Shown: positions 1-11,753, numbered from the stretch's first letter. The stretch is 64,000 nucleotides of DNA from Aselliscus stoliczkanus (GCA_033961575.1 CM066740.1:64589117-64653116), one strand, 5' to 3'. Notes: generated from the sequence alone by a model not told the origin. Numbers and translations: made by a program.

Positions 1-490
1 ATGTCGATTTCCTTCACCATGGTAGGGAAGTTTTCAGTCATTATTTCTTTAAATACATTCTCAATCCCTTGCTTCTTCTCTTCTCCTTCTGGTATTCCTA
101 TGATGTAAAAGTTGTTTCAATTCATGTTGTGCCACAGGTCTCTTAAACTATTTTCATTCTTTTTTATTCTTTTTTCTTTTTGTTGTTCCAACTGGGTGAT
201 TTCTGCTATTTTGTCTTCTAATTCGCTGATCCGCACCTCTGCTTCATCTATTCTACTGGTGATTCCTTCAAGTGTGTTCTTCATTTCAGTTATTGTATTC
301 TTTAATTCTAACTGGTTGTTTTTTATGGTTTCCCTATCCTTCTTTATGTCCTTGCTAAGTTCCTTAAACATTCTTATCATCAGTGTTCTAAACCTGTCTC
401 TGAAAGTTTGGATACCTCTTTTTCATTTAGTTCCATTTCTAGAGGTTTCTTCTGGTCTTTTACTTGGGACATGTTTCTTTGTTTCTTCAT
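1..490 (-). pseudogene. L1 ORF1 N-terminal region, frameshifted, partial
   Basis: ORF1 encodes the L1 RNA-binding, trimerising chaperone. The start ATG (490-488) opens with MKKQRNMSQVKDQKKPLEME. A one-base deletion near 390 (GACAGG-TTT against GACAGAATTT in the sister copy) breaks the frame. The second frame (380-117) reads MIRMFKELSKDIKKDRETIK and continues as a heptad-rich, charged stretch (…RIDEAEVRISELEDKIAEI…) typical of the ORF1p coiled coil, ending near DLWHNMN. The C-terminal RNA-binding domains lie outside the window. The copy is not functional. Confidence 0.85.
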
Positions 491-1116
491 TCTGGCTGTC
501 GTTCTGTGAATGCTTCAATGTATTATATAGATCACCTAGAAAGAAGAGAAAAACAAAAAAGGAAAAAAAAGAGATGGGGTGGCTCTCAGTCCTCTTTAAT
601 CTGCAGACCGCTTGCTCAGGAATAGAGAGTCTCTGGGAGACTCAGCACCAGCTGTTGGGGGGGAAGGGCTTAACAATTATGAGCTGGCCTCCCTCTCAGG
701 CTTGCAGTGAACTTTCTGCAATTAGCTGCTGTGTGCTCTGAAACTCTGCTCACTACCAAAATTCTTCACAGGTTGTTGCAGATTGTCTGCTGCTGCAGAA
801 ATCCCTCTGTGGCCTGCTGAGGTGTGGGCCAGGCACCAGGAGCTCAGGGTGCCGCTGTCAACACAGCTCTACGTGGGTGGGGCAGGCCCCCAAGGCACCA
901 CTGGATGTGGTCAGTGGCCCCCACCAAGTGAGGGCAGCATGCACTCTGCACCAGCCACCAGCCCACACAAACTCACCAGGAAAGCCCCAATCGGATCATG
1001 CAGGTGCACAGCTCCCAGCTCAACACTCTCAGGAAAACTTCCCATTTCAGCCTGCTCACAGATCAGGTTAAGCAGTCCAAAAGCCAATTTTCACTGGCAA
1101 CTCTGCACAAACAGTG

Positions 1117-1400
1117 CGGAGAGTAGGGACCCAAGGCGTCTTGTGCACTCCTGCAACTCAGTGAACAGCCTGATGGAGCTGGAGAGCAACTGCCCTGAGT
1201 TTCCCTGGCTATGCAGCACAAGCAGGGTGAAGGGTGGGGACCCAAGGCGGCTTGCACATTCCTGTGTCTCAGTGATCAGCGTGTTGGAGCCGGAGGGCAC
1301 CCAACTGGTGTTTCCCTGGCAACACAGCACAAGCAGGGCGGATGGTGGGAATCCAAGGCCACATGCGCATGCACGCACACACACACTCCTGTGCCAATTC
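1117..1400 (-). repeat. Tandem ~111-bp units in L1 5'UTR
   Basis: The marker GGGACCCAAGG recurs at 1126, 1237 and, as GGGAATCCAAGG, at 1347, giving spacings of 111 and 110 bases. Between markers the same order of motifs returns (CACTCCTG, CAGTGA, GAGC, TTTCCCTGGC, GCA-CACAAGCAGGG). These are diverged tandem units in the presumed promoter region. The same array occurs at 25911-26140 and, in sense, at 16063-16300. Confidence 0.8.
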
Positions 1401-1789
1401 CACCAGAGCAATGCGTTCCCAGATCTGATCCTCTGTGGGAGGGCCCAACCTTGAAAAACTGGCACCCTCCTGTACACTACTCGTGTGCAAGCTCCAAACC
1501 AGGGGAACAATGGTCCCAAAACCTCCAGCTTCTGCACCAAAGGAGCTCAGTTCAGTCCATGCCCCCAGGCTCCTGGGTCCGGCTCACACAGCTACTCCCT
1601 CCAACAGGAACCGGGTGAGTGCTCACCAGTGAGCGAGTACATGTGCTGGCTCCATTTGTTCTCCAGCCGCCCTCAACCTCACTGAGCTGAGCAAAGAGAG
1701 TCCTCACTAATTTCTCCTGCCCACTATCATAGAACTCCTCTTCCTGGCACACCATCCCTCTGCCTAAAATCCATTATCATAAATTCAAA

Positions 1790-2170
1790 AGTGCTTAGCA
1801 TGCAAGGTCTTTTGTGATCTGATAGACTGTTTGCTGCTTCATCTCTTACTGTCCTCTCTCTTTCATTTCATGTTGTTCCTTGTACAATTATTGTCCACAT
1901 AATCATGCCAAGTTCTCGCTCATCTCCCTCTGCTTAGGACGTTCTCTACTTCTGCCATTCTCTGTCTTTTCCTTTTTCACCGTTTTTCTAGCAAGTCTTC
2001 TGCTATGGGCCGTCAGGCAGGCTTACATTCTCACCGCCTTTATTCTCATGATACTATATAGTTTTTTCTATCACAGCACTCCTCACATAGTATGCAAATC
2101 TTATCTTCCATTCTAGACCATAAGCTCCCAAAGGAAAAGTACTAGTCTTTCACTTCTTTATGTTCAGAAA
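1790..2170 (+). mobile_element. L2 (LINE2) fragment, old
   Basis: The sequence follows the L2 3' region as I remember it: a CATGCCAAG…CTC segment, then a TTCTGCCATTCTC-like segment, then ATCACAGCACT, and finally CATAAGCTCCCAAAGG, which corresponds to the L2 'gtaagctcc.tgagg' block. It is heavily diverged, as expected for an element dead since before the placental radiation. The open frame at 1880-2116 lies inside it and is not a gene. Confidence 0.6.
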
Positions 2171-3879
2171 AAAAAAATTACAATCTTGAAAAAACAGGAA
2201 GGGGAATGAAGACTTTTTCTACAAGTATATTTTTAGGTGAAATATCGCTTGTAATTCAACTTGAGTTAACAGAATGAGGCACATATTGAAGTTTATCTAG
2301 CAAGCTAAAGTTACTAAATATACTTGTTTTTTTCTTGCAAGATTTGCCTTTGAGAGACTAGCATAAATATAGATACTCTATGTTTAGAAATATGACTACA
2401 TGGAATATTTAGGAAACTTTTGAAAGTTTGATAAAATTGAATTCAATGATCTATATTTATTTACATGTTAAAGTTCTCTTTAGCAAAGTAGACCCTTCCC
2501 AGATTCCTAAATGTTTAATAACAATATGTATATTTTAATGTGTGTTATTTTTATTCTATTAATTTTAATTGACCATTCTGCACTGTGTTCTGAAAATCTC
2601 TTAGATATATACAATTTAAACTTTAGTGAACAGTAAACTATCAAAATGGTGCATGTTCCTACTGATGATAATAGTGATGAAGATAATAGAAACTTGAACT
2701 CTTGAGTCATTATTTTGTTCCAGACAGAGTATTAAATGACACTGCTCTCATGTAATATGTGTTTCTGTAACACAAATTAGCTCAAGGGTGGATTGGTGAA
2801 TAGGAAAGTGATATTAGTGTAAAGAATAAATCCCATTAGTTCATATGTGATTCTTTGGGGCACAATAATATTTTACACCACAGATAATATTAGTTAAATA
2901 CAAAGTAAGCTAAATGGAACTGACAGCGAAAAAGGCCTCATTGCTGTTATTTATTTAGTGTATTGAAAATTCTTATATCCTTTAAGTTGTATTAGTGTCT
3001 TATTAAGGGTTTTATTATGTTTGTCAACAATCTGGAAACAGAGTTGCCTAAATTTTGAATAGCTCACTCCTTTCCTTCTTTCTCTATAAGTACAATTTTG
3101 CTGAATGCAAGATTTTTCCAGAATGCCTAGTCCACTTTTAATCAAAATGCCTAGGCTTTGCATGAATTCTTTCAATTACATATGACAGATAAATAGATGT
3201 AAAAGACAATGATCTACAAAAGTGAATATTCACAACAAATATATTAAGAACTTAATAAATTTTTCTTTATTTAAAAATAATATATTTTTATTTGTTTTAA
3301 GTAAATACTCAATATTTTTAAAAATGATTATCACTGAAGGGTGAATTAAACCATGTCTGGGTATTTTATTTTAGATTTAAAAGGAGAGATTCAGCTGAAG
3401 TCATTATTTTCATAATAGTATACCTATGAAAAAAGTTTATTTTAAACCAGTCTAAGAAAAACAAAAACACACACACAGAATAATTTATCTCTTTGCTCTG
3501 GTCAATTTTTACATCTTACATACTTGCTTGATTTCCATTCAGTTCAAATTTACTAAGACATGTAATAATTAACAATAACTTGCTTGCTGCATAAAATTTT
3601 TTGACAATATAAGAAGGGGAAGTAATAATTTTGTTTCCATGTGACAAAGAATATAAATGAAATATGAATCAACCCTGCTGCCTGCAAGAGAAAGCACAAT
3701 GGTGCTCTAGGCCTGATTTCATTGGCCCCAAATATGCCGAGTGACCCTCTCTGAATTAATCATTGTAGAAAAGCTATAGGATAAGAAGATTCATTTAACC
3801 TAATGAGGACTTTCCCTTCCATATAAGCTCAGAATGGGAAAGGTGGTTCCCAAAAGATATGTACTGTTAAGTATATGAA
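2171..3879. other. AT-rich sequence, nothing recognised
   Basis: About 1.7 kb of AT-rich DNA without a coding signal, simple repeat or recognisable mobile element. Short open frames (2507-2710 and 2951-3175, minus) have no family resemblance and look random. Very diverged repeats could be hidden here. Confidence 0.5.
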
Positions 3880-4760
3880 AAGATAATCATCCTCATTTGT
3901 AATAAGAGAAACCCCAATTAAAACTACAATGAGATATAATTTCTTACCTATCAGATTGGCAAAACTCCAAAAATGTGATCCTGAGCCTGCACAGAATCAG
4001 GGACTGTGATACATTGCTGGTCAGAGTGCAAACAAACAGTTACCACTACTGTGGAGCTGGCAATATCTCAAATACTTATATGTGTCCTTGGATCAGGAAC
4101 TTCTACCCCGGAGAAATCTGCCCTGAATACATAGTTATACAAATATAAAACAAAATTTGACATAATACAATGTTCATGAATAGTTGTTTGGTTAAATAAA
4201 CTATGGTCCATGGGTACAATATGACCATTAAAAAGAATGAAAAAGTTTTCTATGCAGTGATATGGAGTGATAGCTGGTATTATGATTGAGAAAAACCGAA
4301 GTATAGAGAAATAAATATTTTATGCCACTTTTGGGTTAAAAAAATGGAAATAAAAAAATATATACAGAGGGTGCCAAAAAATGTATACACATTTTAAGAA
4401 AGGAAAAATCTGTATTAATTGAAATACTCAGTATATACCAATAACAAAAGATGAATACAAGTCACGTTTGACTTCTGCAACTATAAGACGTGCTCAAAAT
4501 GGTTACCATCAGCGTTCAGTCACTTCTGATTACAGCAAACTACTGCTTGAGCATAAATAACATCTCTTAAAATGTGTATGCATTTTTTGACACCTCCGCT
4601 ATAAGTATTTGTTTCTTTTGTAATAAGTAATTGAATTATAAACCACAAACTAGTAACTCCTTATGGGGAAGAGAGTTGACAAAATGAAGAGGATAGGGAA
4701 GATAATAGACTTCACTAATATCATTCTACATTGTTTTGACTTTTAAACAATACACAAACC
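3880..4760 (+). mobile_element. Old L1 ORF2 end and 3'UTR, interrupted by a MITE
   Basis: ATTAAAACTACAATGAGATA (about 3918-3937) is the conserved block near the L1 ORF2 C-terminus. It is followed by decayed blocks for the ending of the protein (for example AAATAAACTATGGTCCATG) and an A/T-rich 3'UTR. The mariner-type MITE at 4363-4603 splits the 3'UTR. An old, L1M-grade copy. Confidence 0.7.
4363..4603. mobile_element. Mariner-type MITE (non-autonomous DNA transposon)
   Basis: Terminal inverted repeats of about 37 bases bound a 240-bp element. The left end has GGGTGCCAAAAAATGTATAC and continues ACACATTTTAAGA (to about 4399). The right end carries TCTTAAAATGTGTATGCATT and continues TTTTGACACCTCC (to about 4598). 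The arms match at all but a few bases. TA dinucleotides flank both ends, the duplication left by Tc1/mariner insertion. It has no open frame, so it depended on a transposase elsewhere. It lies inside an L1 3'UTR and is younger than that L1. Confidence 0.85.
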
Positions 4761-5409
4761 TAAAAATTAAAAACAAGTTGAGACAAATAAACCTGATTGT
4801 ACATAAAACTAACAACAATACTATGAAGAAAAAAATAATAACTCTTTAAAGTTTCACCTAAACAGAAATCTCTGACTCTATATCCTTAGTGGGATATATT
4901 CTAAAGAGAAAAATGAATTGCAACAAATCTTCAATTTTGCTCAGTAGTGAAAATGTAGATATAATTAAAGCAAATATGACAAAATGTTTATAATTATGGA
5001 ACAGGGCTGTGGACATATGGATATTCATTGTAATATTTCTTCACTTTGTACAATTAAATTTTTTCATAATAAAATGTTGGAAGCAAATTATGATTATTAG
5101 CTAAGCCAAGAATTTTTGAGACATTTTGTGGGTTATCACTGGGTTCCAAAGCAGATGTTTTTACAAAGTACAGTAAAACATGTTTGTGCCATATTCCTCA
5201 AGACCTAAAAGAAAATCTAAGCAACTACTTGATGACCTAAATATATGGGAAGACTTAAATAAAACTATAAAACTATAAATAATAGGGTTAAAAATAATTC
5301 ATTTATTTGAATATATAAAAGTTAAGGATTTCCCTTCAGTAGAGGACATAGTAAAAGTAAAGATTATAAAGAAGATATTTGCAATATCAAAAACAACAAA
5401 GTATTGAGG
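4761..5409. other. AT-rich sequence, nothing recognised
   Basis: No gene or clear repeat seen. It may hold further decayed L1 3'UTR, but I cannot align it by eye. Confidence 0.4.
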
Positions 5410-7230
5410 CCAAATCTCAATCTGATTGGCCTGGTGAACTCCGATGCTCCACCCTGCTGACTTACCAAGACTCTCCCTCACTCAATTTTCGTACTGCAGG
5501 AGGCTTTATCAGCAGCTGACTATCAGTGGCTGAACCTTATAGGAGATGGCAGGTGGCAGCAGACCTCAAAGTCTTCTGGCTTTTTGTAGAGCTACCCCAG
5601 ATCTGGTACTGGTAACAGCTGAACCAGGAGTATTTATAAAGTTATAGCATGGCCTCTCCCACATGCCTCCACATACAGCACAGGTAGCAACCAATCATGG
5701 ATCGCTTAGTAGCTCCTACCAGGTATTTCCGGGTCAGTCACAGGCAGTGACTGACGTGGGCCTGCACCAGAGCACCTTCCAAGAGGCTCCAAAACCAACA
5801 TACTTAGAGGTTGGCTTCAGACCACAGCAGAGCACTGCCCAATTAGCCCCACAAGCAGCACACACATAGGACAGTCTCAACAGGCACCAGAGCTCACTGG
5901 GGTGAATCTCACTCCATGGGGTAAGCACCCCCGCACAGTAGCCCACAGGCTATGTACATAGCCAAACCACACAGCCAGTCAGTGTGAGGGTTAATCTCAC
6001 CCATTGACATGCCAATAGCAACCAAGGCTCAACTATAACAGGAGGGCATGCACAACCCACACAAGGGACACTCCTGGAGCACCTGGAGTAGGTGACCATG
6101 GAGACTGTGCCACTGGGCCCCACAGGAAACCTACTACATAAGGCCACCTGGCAAGACTGGGAGACATAGCAGCCCTACCAAATACATAGAATCAAACACA
6201 AAAAGGCAGCCAAAATGAGCAAACAAAGAAATGCATCCAAAATGAAAGAACAGGAGAAAACTCCAGAAAAAGAACTGAACAAAATGGAAGCAAACAACCT
6301 ACCAGATACAGAGTTCAAAACAACAGTTATAAGGATGCTCAAGAACCTAGTGAGAACTTCAACAAATAGATGGCAAGTATAAAAAAGGACCTAGAAACCA
6401 TGAAAAAGAATCAGGAGTGAAGAATACAATAACTGAAATGAAGAATGTACTAGAAGGAATCACCAACAGACTAGATGAAGTAGAGGATGGAATTCGCAAT
6501 TTGGAAGACAAGGTAGCAGAAAACATCCAATCAGAACAGCAAAAAGAAAATAAATAAATTCAAAAAAATGAGGATCGTTTAAGACACCTCTGGGACAACA
6601 TCATGCATAATAACATTTGCATAATGAAGGTACCAGATGGAAAAGAGAGAGAGCAAGGGATTGAGAATCTATTTGAAGAAATAATGACTGAAAACTCTCT
6701 TAACCTGGTGAAGGAAATAGACATACAAGTCCAGGAAGTGCAGAGAGTCCCAAACAAGATGAACCCAAACAGGCCCACACCATGATACATTATAATTAAA
6801 TGGCAAAGATGAAAGACAAAGAGAGAATCCTTAAAGCAGCAAGAGAAAAAGTAGTTAGTTGTCTACATGAGAGCTCCCATAAGACTGTAAACTGATTTCT
6901 GAACAGAAACTTTGCATGCCAGAAAGGATTGGCAAGAAATATTCAGTGATGAAAAGCAAGGACCTACGACCAAGACTACTCTAAATGAGTCAAAGGACAA
7001 ATAAAGAGCTTCCCAGACCAAAATAAATAAAGGAGTTCATCATCACCAAAATAGGGGGGGAAAAAACAACAAAAACAACACAGTTTATTGTAAGGAATCC
7101 CTGACAATCAATAGGACAAAAAATTTAATAGGAAATGGGCAAAGTAAAGGAACAATTTACAAACACTGTTACCCAAAAGATGCTCAAGATTATTAGAAAT
7201 CAGGGACATGTAAATTAAAATCAGGAGATA
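5410..7230 (+). mobile_element. Old L1, 5'UTR plus ORF1, mostly lacking ORF2
   Basis: A GC-richer 5'UTR (about 5410-6214) of a different subfamily from the young copies precedes an ORF1 remnant (6215-7015). After a G-run and A-rich patch (7040-7080), a short stretch resembling the end of ORF2 (AATCAGGGACATGTAAATTAAAATC at about 7199-7223, compared with the usual 'atcagagaaatgcaaattaaaa') follows directly. Most of ORF2 is therefore missing. Confidence 0.75.
6215..7015 (+). pseudogene. L1 ORF1, decayed
   Basis: The start ATG at 6215 is chosen because it opens MSKQRNASKMKEQEK, the usual L1 ORF1 N-terminus, directly after the 5'UTR. The frame meets a stop after about 55 codons (…RTSTNRWQV). Homology continues through a coiled-coil-like section (ITNRLDEVEDGIRNLEDKV) and the block 6603-6785 (…ENLFEEIMTENSLNLVKEID, …RVPNKMNPNRPTP), which corresponds to the RNA-recognition domain. 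Several stops and indels follow. Dead copy. Confidence 0.8.
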
Positions 7231-8199
7231 ACACTTGACTCATTCTGGGTTCACAAGTACTGAAAGGAATGTGGGGACAAAACACAATTTACCATCATTG
7301 GGGGTATCAACTGGTACAAAAAATCCAGAGAGCATAATCCATGAACAATGGCATAAGATCCCATTCCAGGTTTTATATCTCAAAAAATTTCTCATATGGG
7401 GGATGTATACAAGGGTGTTCCTCATAGTCAAAGCCATATATCAGCCATCATGAATCAGAATGGCACACTAATTGTTAAAATATTGAAATATATTCATCTT
7501 GCATGGTGAACCTAGCCATCAGGGGTTTCTAGGAACCTGCCCCAGTGCTAAGACTGGAAACTCTTCTATTTGGACAAAGACTGTGATGTACTGGTTGTAA
7601 TCATTTTAACATTATGGCTGATTATAGCATTATTAATGGTGGGGGAGTTGGGTGTATCCTGGATATCTATAATTGAAAGTAAGAATAGATAAATATGGTG
7701 GAACATTATGCAACAGTTAGAAACACTGGATTATGTTCACATAGCAACACAAGTGAGTAAGTACAGCATAGTTTATCCAATTAGTTTCTTGTGCTCGGGA
7801 TTTGTATTGTTTCCAATATTTTGCTATACAAATAATCTTGTGCATATGTCATTGTGGTTTACAGAAGTATATTTTAAGAATAAATTATTAGTAAGGGAAT
7901 TACTGAATCAAAGTGTAAGTACGTATGTAGTATAGATTTGTTAGAGACTTCAAAGTCCCTTTCAATAGGGTCATTCCATTTTGTACTCCCTCCAATAATT
8001 TTGAGAGGCAAGGTGATACATAGATTGAAATTCTACCAAACTTTTAAAGAATAGATAATTTCAGTCATCTAATAACTCCTCCAGAAAAAAAATAGAAGGA
8101 CCAATTCCCAACTAATTCTAAGTAGTAATATAACCTTAATATTAAAAAATGGCCAATATAGAAAATGATATTTACATATTATTTAATATATGAACATCA
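7231..8199. other. Low-copy or unrecognised sequence
   Basis: No recognisable gene. Overlapping open frames at 7235-7453 (+) and 7240-7437 (-) and one at 7708-7935 (+) show no domain or composition that supports coding. Parts resemble decayed L1 3' sequence, but I cannot assign them. Confidence 0.4.
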
Positions 8200-9175
8200 C
8201 ATAATTTTATAAAACAAGCAATAAACTATGAGCAATTTTGGTGGAAGAAAAGAACACAATAAAGAAGAATGCTCAACAAAAGATATTATAGAGATGAAAA
8301 GAAAACAAACTACTAGAAACCATACATCTGATAAATGAGAATAGCTACCATATGTAAAGAACTACATATCAATAACAAAAAGTTAAGTAATAGGAAAATG
8401 AGCAGAGGACAATTTATGCTGAAAAAAATGTTAAATAAATAGTATACAAATATATGATAACATTAGCAATCAGGAAAAATACAAATGAAAACCACAATGA
8501 AAAATACAAATGAAAGCAACAATGAGAGACCATTTTACTTCTACCAGGTTGGAAAACTATTCAAATATTTCTCAGTATCGATGTTACTGACAATGTGAAA
8601 CAAACCATGCTAACCCTTAAATATAAATTATGACTACTTAAAAAAAGTTTGGCATTAATTAATCAAGTTTAACATATACATACACAAAAATTCAGCATTT
8701 TATGCTTAGGTGTATATCCTTGAGAAAACCATGCTCATGCATACTAGAATCTGTGTACAAGTATGGTTGCAGTGGTACTTTTTATAATACCCAAACACTG
8801 GAAACAACCCAAATGTCCAAGAGTATAATGGATAAATACACTTCAGTACATTTATACAATAAAATTCAGATATGAGAAAGAATGAATTACAAGCATACAA
8901 AACAACAAAATGAATCTCTAAAACAAAATTTTAAATAGCAATGTTACAAAAGTATTCTTACACAATGATTCTACTTACATAAAGTAAAAAGCCTGGCAAA
9001 TAAAAAGAATACATCGCTTAGGTATATAGACATTGGTGGCAAAAGTGAAGAGACTAAGGGAAAATATTAGCACAAAATTAAAGCTGTTGTTACTTATGTG
9101 GTGAGCGAACAAGGAGATACTCATATGATCTGGGAGGGGCACAAAATGGGGATCTAAGGTTCTGGTCACATTTTT
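8200..9175 (+). mobile_element. Old L1 ORF2 C-terminus and 3'UTR
   Basis: Sense-strand blocks in the right order: GGAAAAATACAAATGAAAACCACAATGA (8472-8499), repeated once nearby, then ACCCAAACACTGGAAACAACCCAAATGTCC (8789-8818), ATGGATAAATAC, and a 3'UTR with CTTACATAAAGTAAAAAGCC. These are standard late-ORF2 and 3'UTR landmarks of old L1. Many stops. Confidence 0.75.
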
Positions 9176-10345
9176 TTAAGACTTTAATTTTCTTGTTTTA
9201 GAGAAGTTTTAGGTTTACAGCAAAATTGAGAGGAAGGTACAGAGATTTTTCCATATACTCTTTACACATGCATAACCTACCTTATTATCACCATACCCCA
9301 ACAGAGAGTTGCATTTGTTATGACTGGTGGCCCTACGTTGACACACCATTACACCCTAATCCATAGTTACATTAGAGTTCACTCTTAGTTTTGTATATTC
9401 TATGGGCTTGAACAAATGTATAATGATATGTATCCACCATTATAATAGTATCACACAGAATGATTTCACTGCATTAAAAATCCTCTGTGGTCTCCCAATC
9501 ATCTCCCCCAGCCTCAGTGCTCCCCCTCCCCCACCATGCTAACCCTTAGCAACCACTAGTCTTTTTACTATCTCCACAGTTTTGACGTTTTCAGAAGGCC
9601 ATATACTTAAAAACATATATCATATAGCCTTTTCAGATTGGCTTCTTATAATTCGCAATATGCCTTTAAGCATCCTCCATGTCTTTTCATAGCCTGATAG
9701 TTTATTTCTTTATAGTGCTAAATAATATTCCATGATCTGGATGTAACACAGTTTATCTATCACCTACTAAAGAACATCTTGGTTATTTCCAAGTTTTGGT
9801 ATTTAAGAAGATATTAAGAATGAAACATCTGTGCGCAGGTTTTGTGTGGACATGTTTTCAACACCTTTGGGTAAATATCAAGAAGCATAACTGCTGGATT
9901 GTATAGTCCAAGTGTGCTCCACTTTGTAAAAAACTGCCAGATATCCCCTAAAGTGGCTGCACCATTTGCGTTTCCTCCAGAAGTGAATGATAATTCTTGT
10001 GGCTCCATGTCCTCCAGCACTTGGTGTTAGTGTTCTGGATTTGGGGCATTCTAATAGGTGGGTAGTGGTAGCTCATTGTTTTAACTTGCATTTTCCTCGT
10101 GACATATGATGAGGATCATCTTTTCATTGTTATTTGCCATCTCTATATCTTCTTCAGTGAGGAGTCTGTTAAGGTCATTTACTGATTTTTTAATTGCATT
10201 GTTTGTTTTCTAATATTTCAGTTTTAAGTGTTCTTTATATATTTAGATAACAGTCCTTTGTCAGATGTGTCTTTTGTAAATATTTATCCCAGTCTTGTCT
10301 TCTCACTCTCTTGACACTGTATTTTGCATACTAGTGGCTTTTAAT
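9176..10345 (-). mobile_element. Old L1 3' half, antisense
   Basis: On the plus strand the 3'UTR comes first (GTTTTAGGTTTACAGCAAAA…ATTGAGAGG, 9200-9230). The antisense ORF2 C-terminus follows (TAATATTCCATGATCTGGATG, 9723-9743; CTTTGGGTAAATATCAAGAAG, 9871-9891) and reaches TTTGTCAGATGTGTCTTTTG (10258-10277). It stops near 10345, where a sense L1 covering the same part of ORF2 begins. Confidence 0.8.
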
Positions 10346-10359
10346 TTTAACTATTTTTT

Positions 10360-10792
10360 ATTGTGAGAAAATATTTGCAAAACACACATCTGATGAAGGA
10401 TTTATATAGAGAATACACAAAGAACTCTACAACTCAATAACAAAAAGGTAAATGACCCAATAAAAGAATGGGCAAAATATATAAACTGATATTTCACTAA
10501 AGAAAATATGCAAATGGCTAAGGACTAATAAAAACATGAAAAGATTTTCAACATTTTTAGTCTTTAGGAAATGCAAATTGAAACAAGAATGAGATGTTAT
10601 TTCACATCCACTAGAATAATTACGATAAATAAAGCAGACAATAAAAAATATTGGTGAGCATGTAGAGAATTGGGACCTCCTAATAAGTTGCTAGTGGGAC
10701 TATAAAAGATGACTTCCACTTTGAAAAACTGTTTGGTATTTGTCATAAAGCTAAACATGTAACTATCAAATGACCCAGCCAATCCACTCATA

Positions 10793-10845
<53 letters not shown>

Positions 10846-11215
10846 AAATCATGTGTACACCAATATACATTATTAGCATAGAAATGTTCACAGCAAAATT
10901 ACTTATAGTAGCCCCAAACTGGAAACAACCGGAATATCAATCACCCAGTGAATGGAAATACTAAATGTGGTATATCCATGTAATGGAGTACTATTTGTCG
11001 ACAAAATGGAAGAAACACTTGGCACGTGCTACCTTACAGATGAAATTCCAAAACATTATGCAAAGAGAAAGTAGCCAGACACAAGAGACCACATATTGTA
11101 TGGTTCTATTTATACGAAGTGTCCAGAAAAGGCAAATTTATAAACACAAAGTGGATCAGTAGTTGCCAGGCCTGGAAGTCGGAATGGGGAACAACTATAA
11201 ATGGGCAAATGGGCA
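10360..11215 (+). mobile_element. Old L1 ORF2 C-terminus and 3'UTR, sense, with CA microsatellite
   Basis: It begins in GAGAAAATATTTGCAAAACA (10363-10382), the ORF2 block whose antisense equivalent lies at 10258-10300 in the neighbour. It runs through AAATGCAAATTGAAACAAGAATGAGATG (10569-10596), CCCCAAACTGGAAACAACC and TATATCCATGTAATGGAGTAC to a 3'UTR ending near 11215. Stops interrupt all frames. Confidence 0.8.
10794..10840. repeat. (CA)n microsatellite
   Basis: About 23 uninterrupted CA units inside the L1 ORF2 C-terminal region. Its length and purity suggest it is likely to be polymorphic. The open frames reading THTHTH and VCVCVC here are artefacts. Confidence 0.98.
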
Positions 11216-11236
11216 TAAAGGATCTTATAAAAGATT

Positions 11237-11375
11237 CATCTTTTTTGCACATGGATGTCCAGATGTTCCAGCACCATTTGTTGCTACAAATGGCACTATT
11301 TCATCTTTTCTTATGGCAGAATAGTATTCCATTGTGTATGTATACCACATCTTGTTTATCCAATCATCAGAAAAG
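11237..11375 (-). mobile_element. Small antisense L1 ORF2 fragment, internally joined
   Basis: The first part (ATGGATGTCCAGATGTTCCAGCACCATTTGTT, 11252-11283) and the second (TATGGCAGAATAGTATTCCATTGTG, 11312-11336, then CCACATCTTGTTTATCCAATCATC) come from ORF2 positions that are normally far apart. The fragment is a deletion product or a rearranged insertion. Confidence 0.6.
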
Positions 11376-11645
11376 GTTTTTAAAACTATACTACAAAACT
11401 ATGTTTATACATTTGGGAAGAATATTTAAAGCTCTCAAATCAAGGTAAAGTCAACATTTAGAGAACAGTTCTCTTCATTAATTGGTGACTTGGGGATGTG
11501 GGTAGCACAGGTCACTGTATCTCACTGGAAAACCTCTAAATAGTGATCTAGATTATGAATATAAACATTGATTTTTTTTTTCTTCAAGCCCTTTATCTCC
11601 AAAGACATCAAAAATTTCACAGGGCTATTGTGAAGAAAGTAAAAA

Positions 11646-11753
11646 GAGATGGAGGGAAACAGGAAGGGAGTGAGGGAGGGAAGAAGGAAGAAAGGAATGG
11701 GGAGAAGAAGGGAGTGAGGGAGGGAAGGAGGGAGAGAGGAAGGAAGGAGAAAT
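11646..11753. repeat. Purine-rich (GGA/GAAG)n tract
   Basis: About 108 bases almost entirely of A and G on the plus strand, with two near-copies of GGGAGTGAGGGAGGGAAG (11666 and 11709). Such mirror-like polypurine DNA can adopt triplex structure in vitro. There is no sign of coding. Confidence 0.9.

Larger units (their letters stand above)
1..1755 (-). mobile_element. LINE-1, 5' portion (5'UTR and ORF1 start), cut by window edge
   Basis: Reading the minus strand, a GC-richer, CpG-containing 5'UTR (about 1755 to 491) leads into the ORF1 start. The rest of the element lies beyond base 1. The sequence parallels the full-length antisense L1 at 20022-26827 across its whole length. It lacks the outermost roughly 280 bases of that copy's 5'UTR, because homology stops near 1755 just after the shared ATAGAACTCCTCTTCCTGGC. 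This copy is therefore 5'-truncated or rearranged there. A purine-rich run (540-575) sits just upstream of ORF1, as in the other copy. Confidence 0.9.

Noticed and set aside
783..1618. Long overlapping open frames (up to 223 codons) on both strands, also at 15597-16443 and 25428-26553
   Set aside because: They lie in the CpG-containing L1 5'UTR tandem units. They appear in several frames and both strands, are not conserved between the three copies, and match no known protein.
10770..10964. Open frames with THTHTH or VCVCVC runs
   Set aside because: They are translations of the (CA)n microsatellite within L1.
11646..11753. Purine tract as a coding or regulatory element
   Set aside because: Simple low-complexity DNA. 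Any structure-forming role is speculative.
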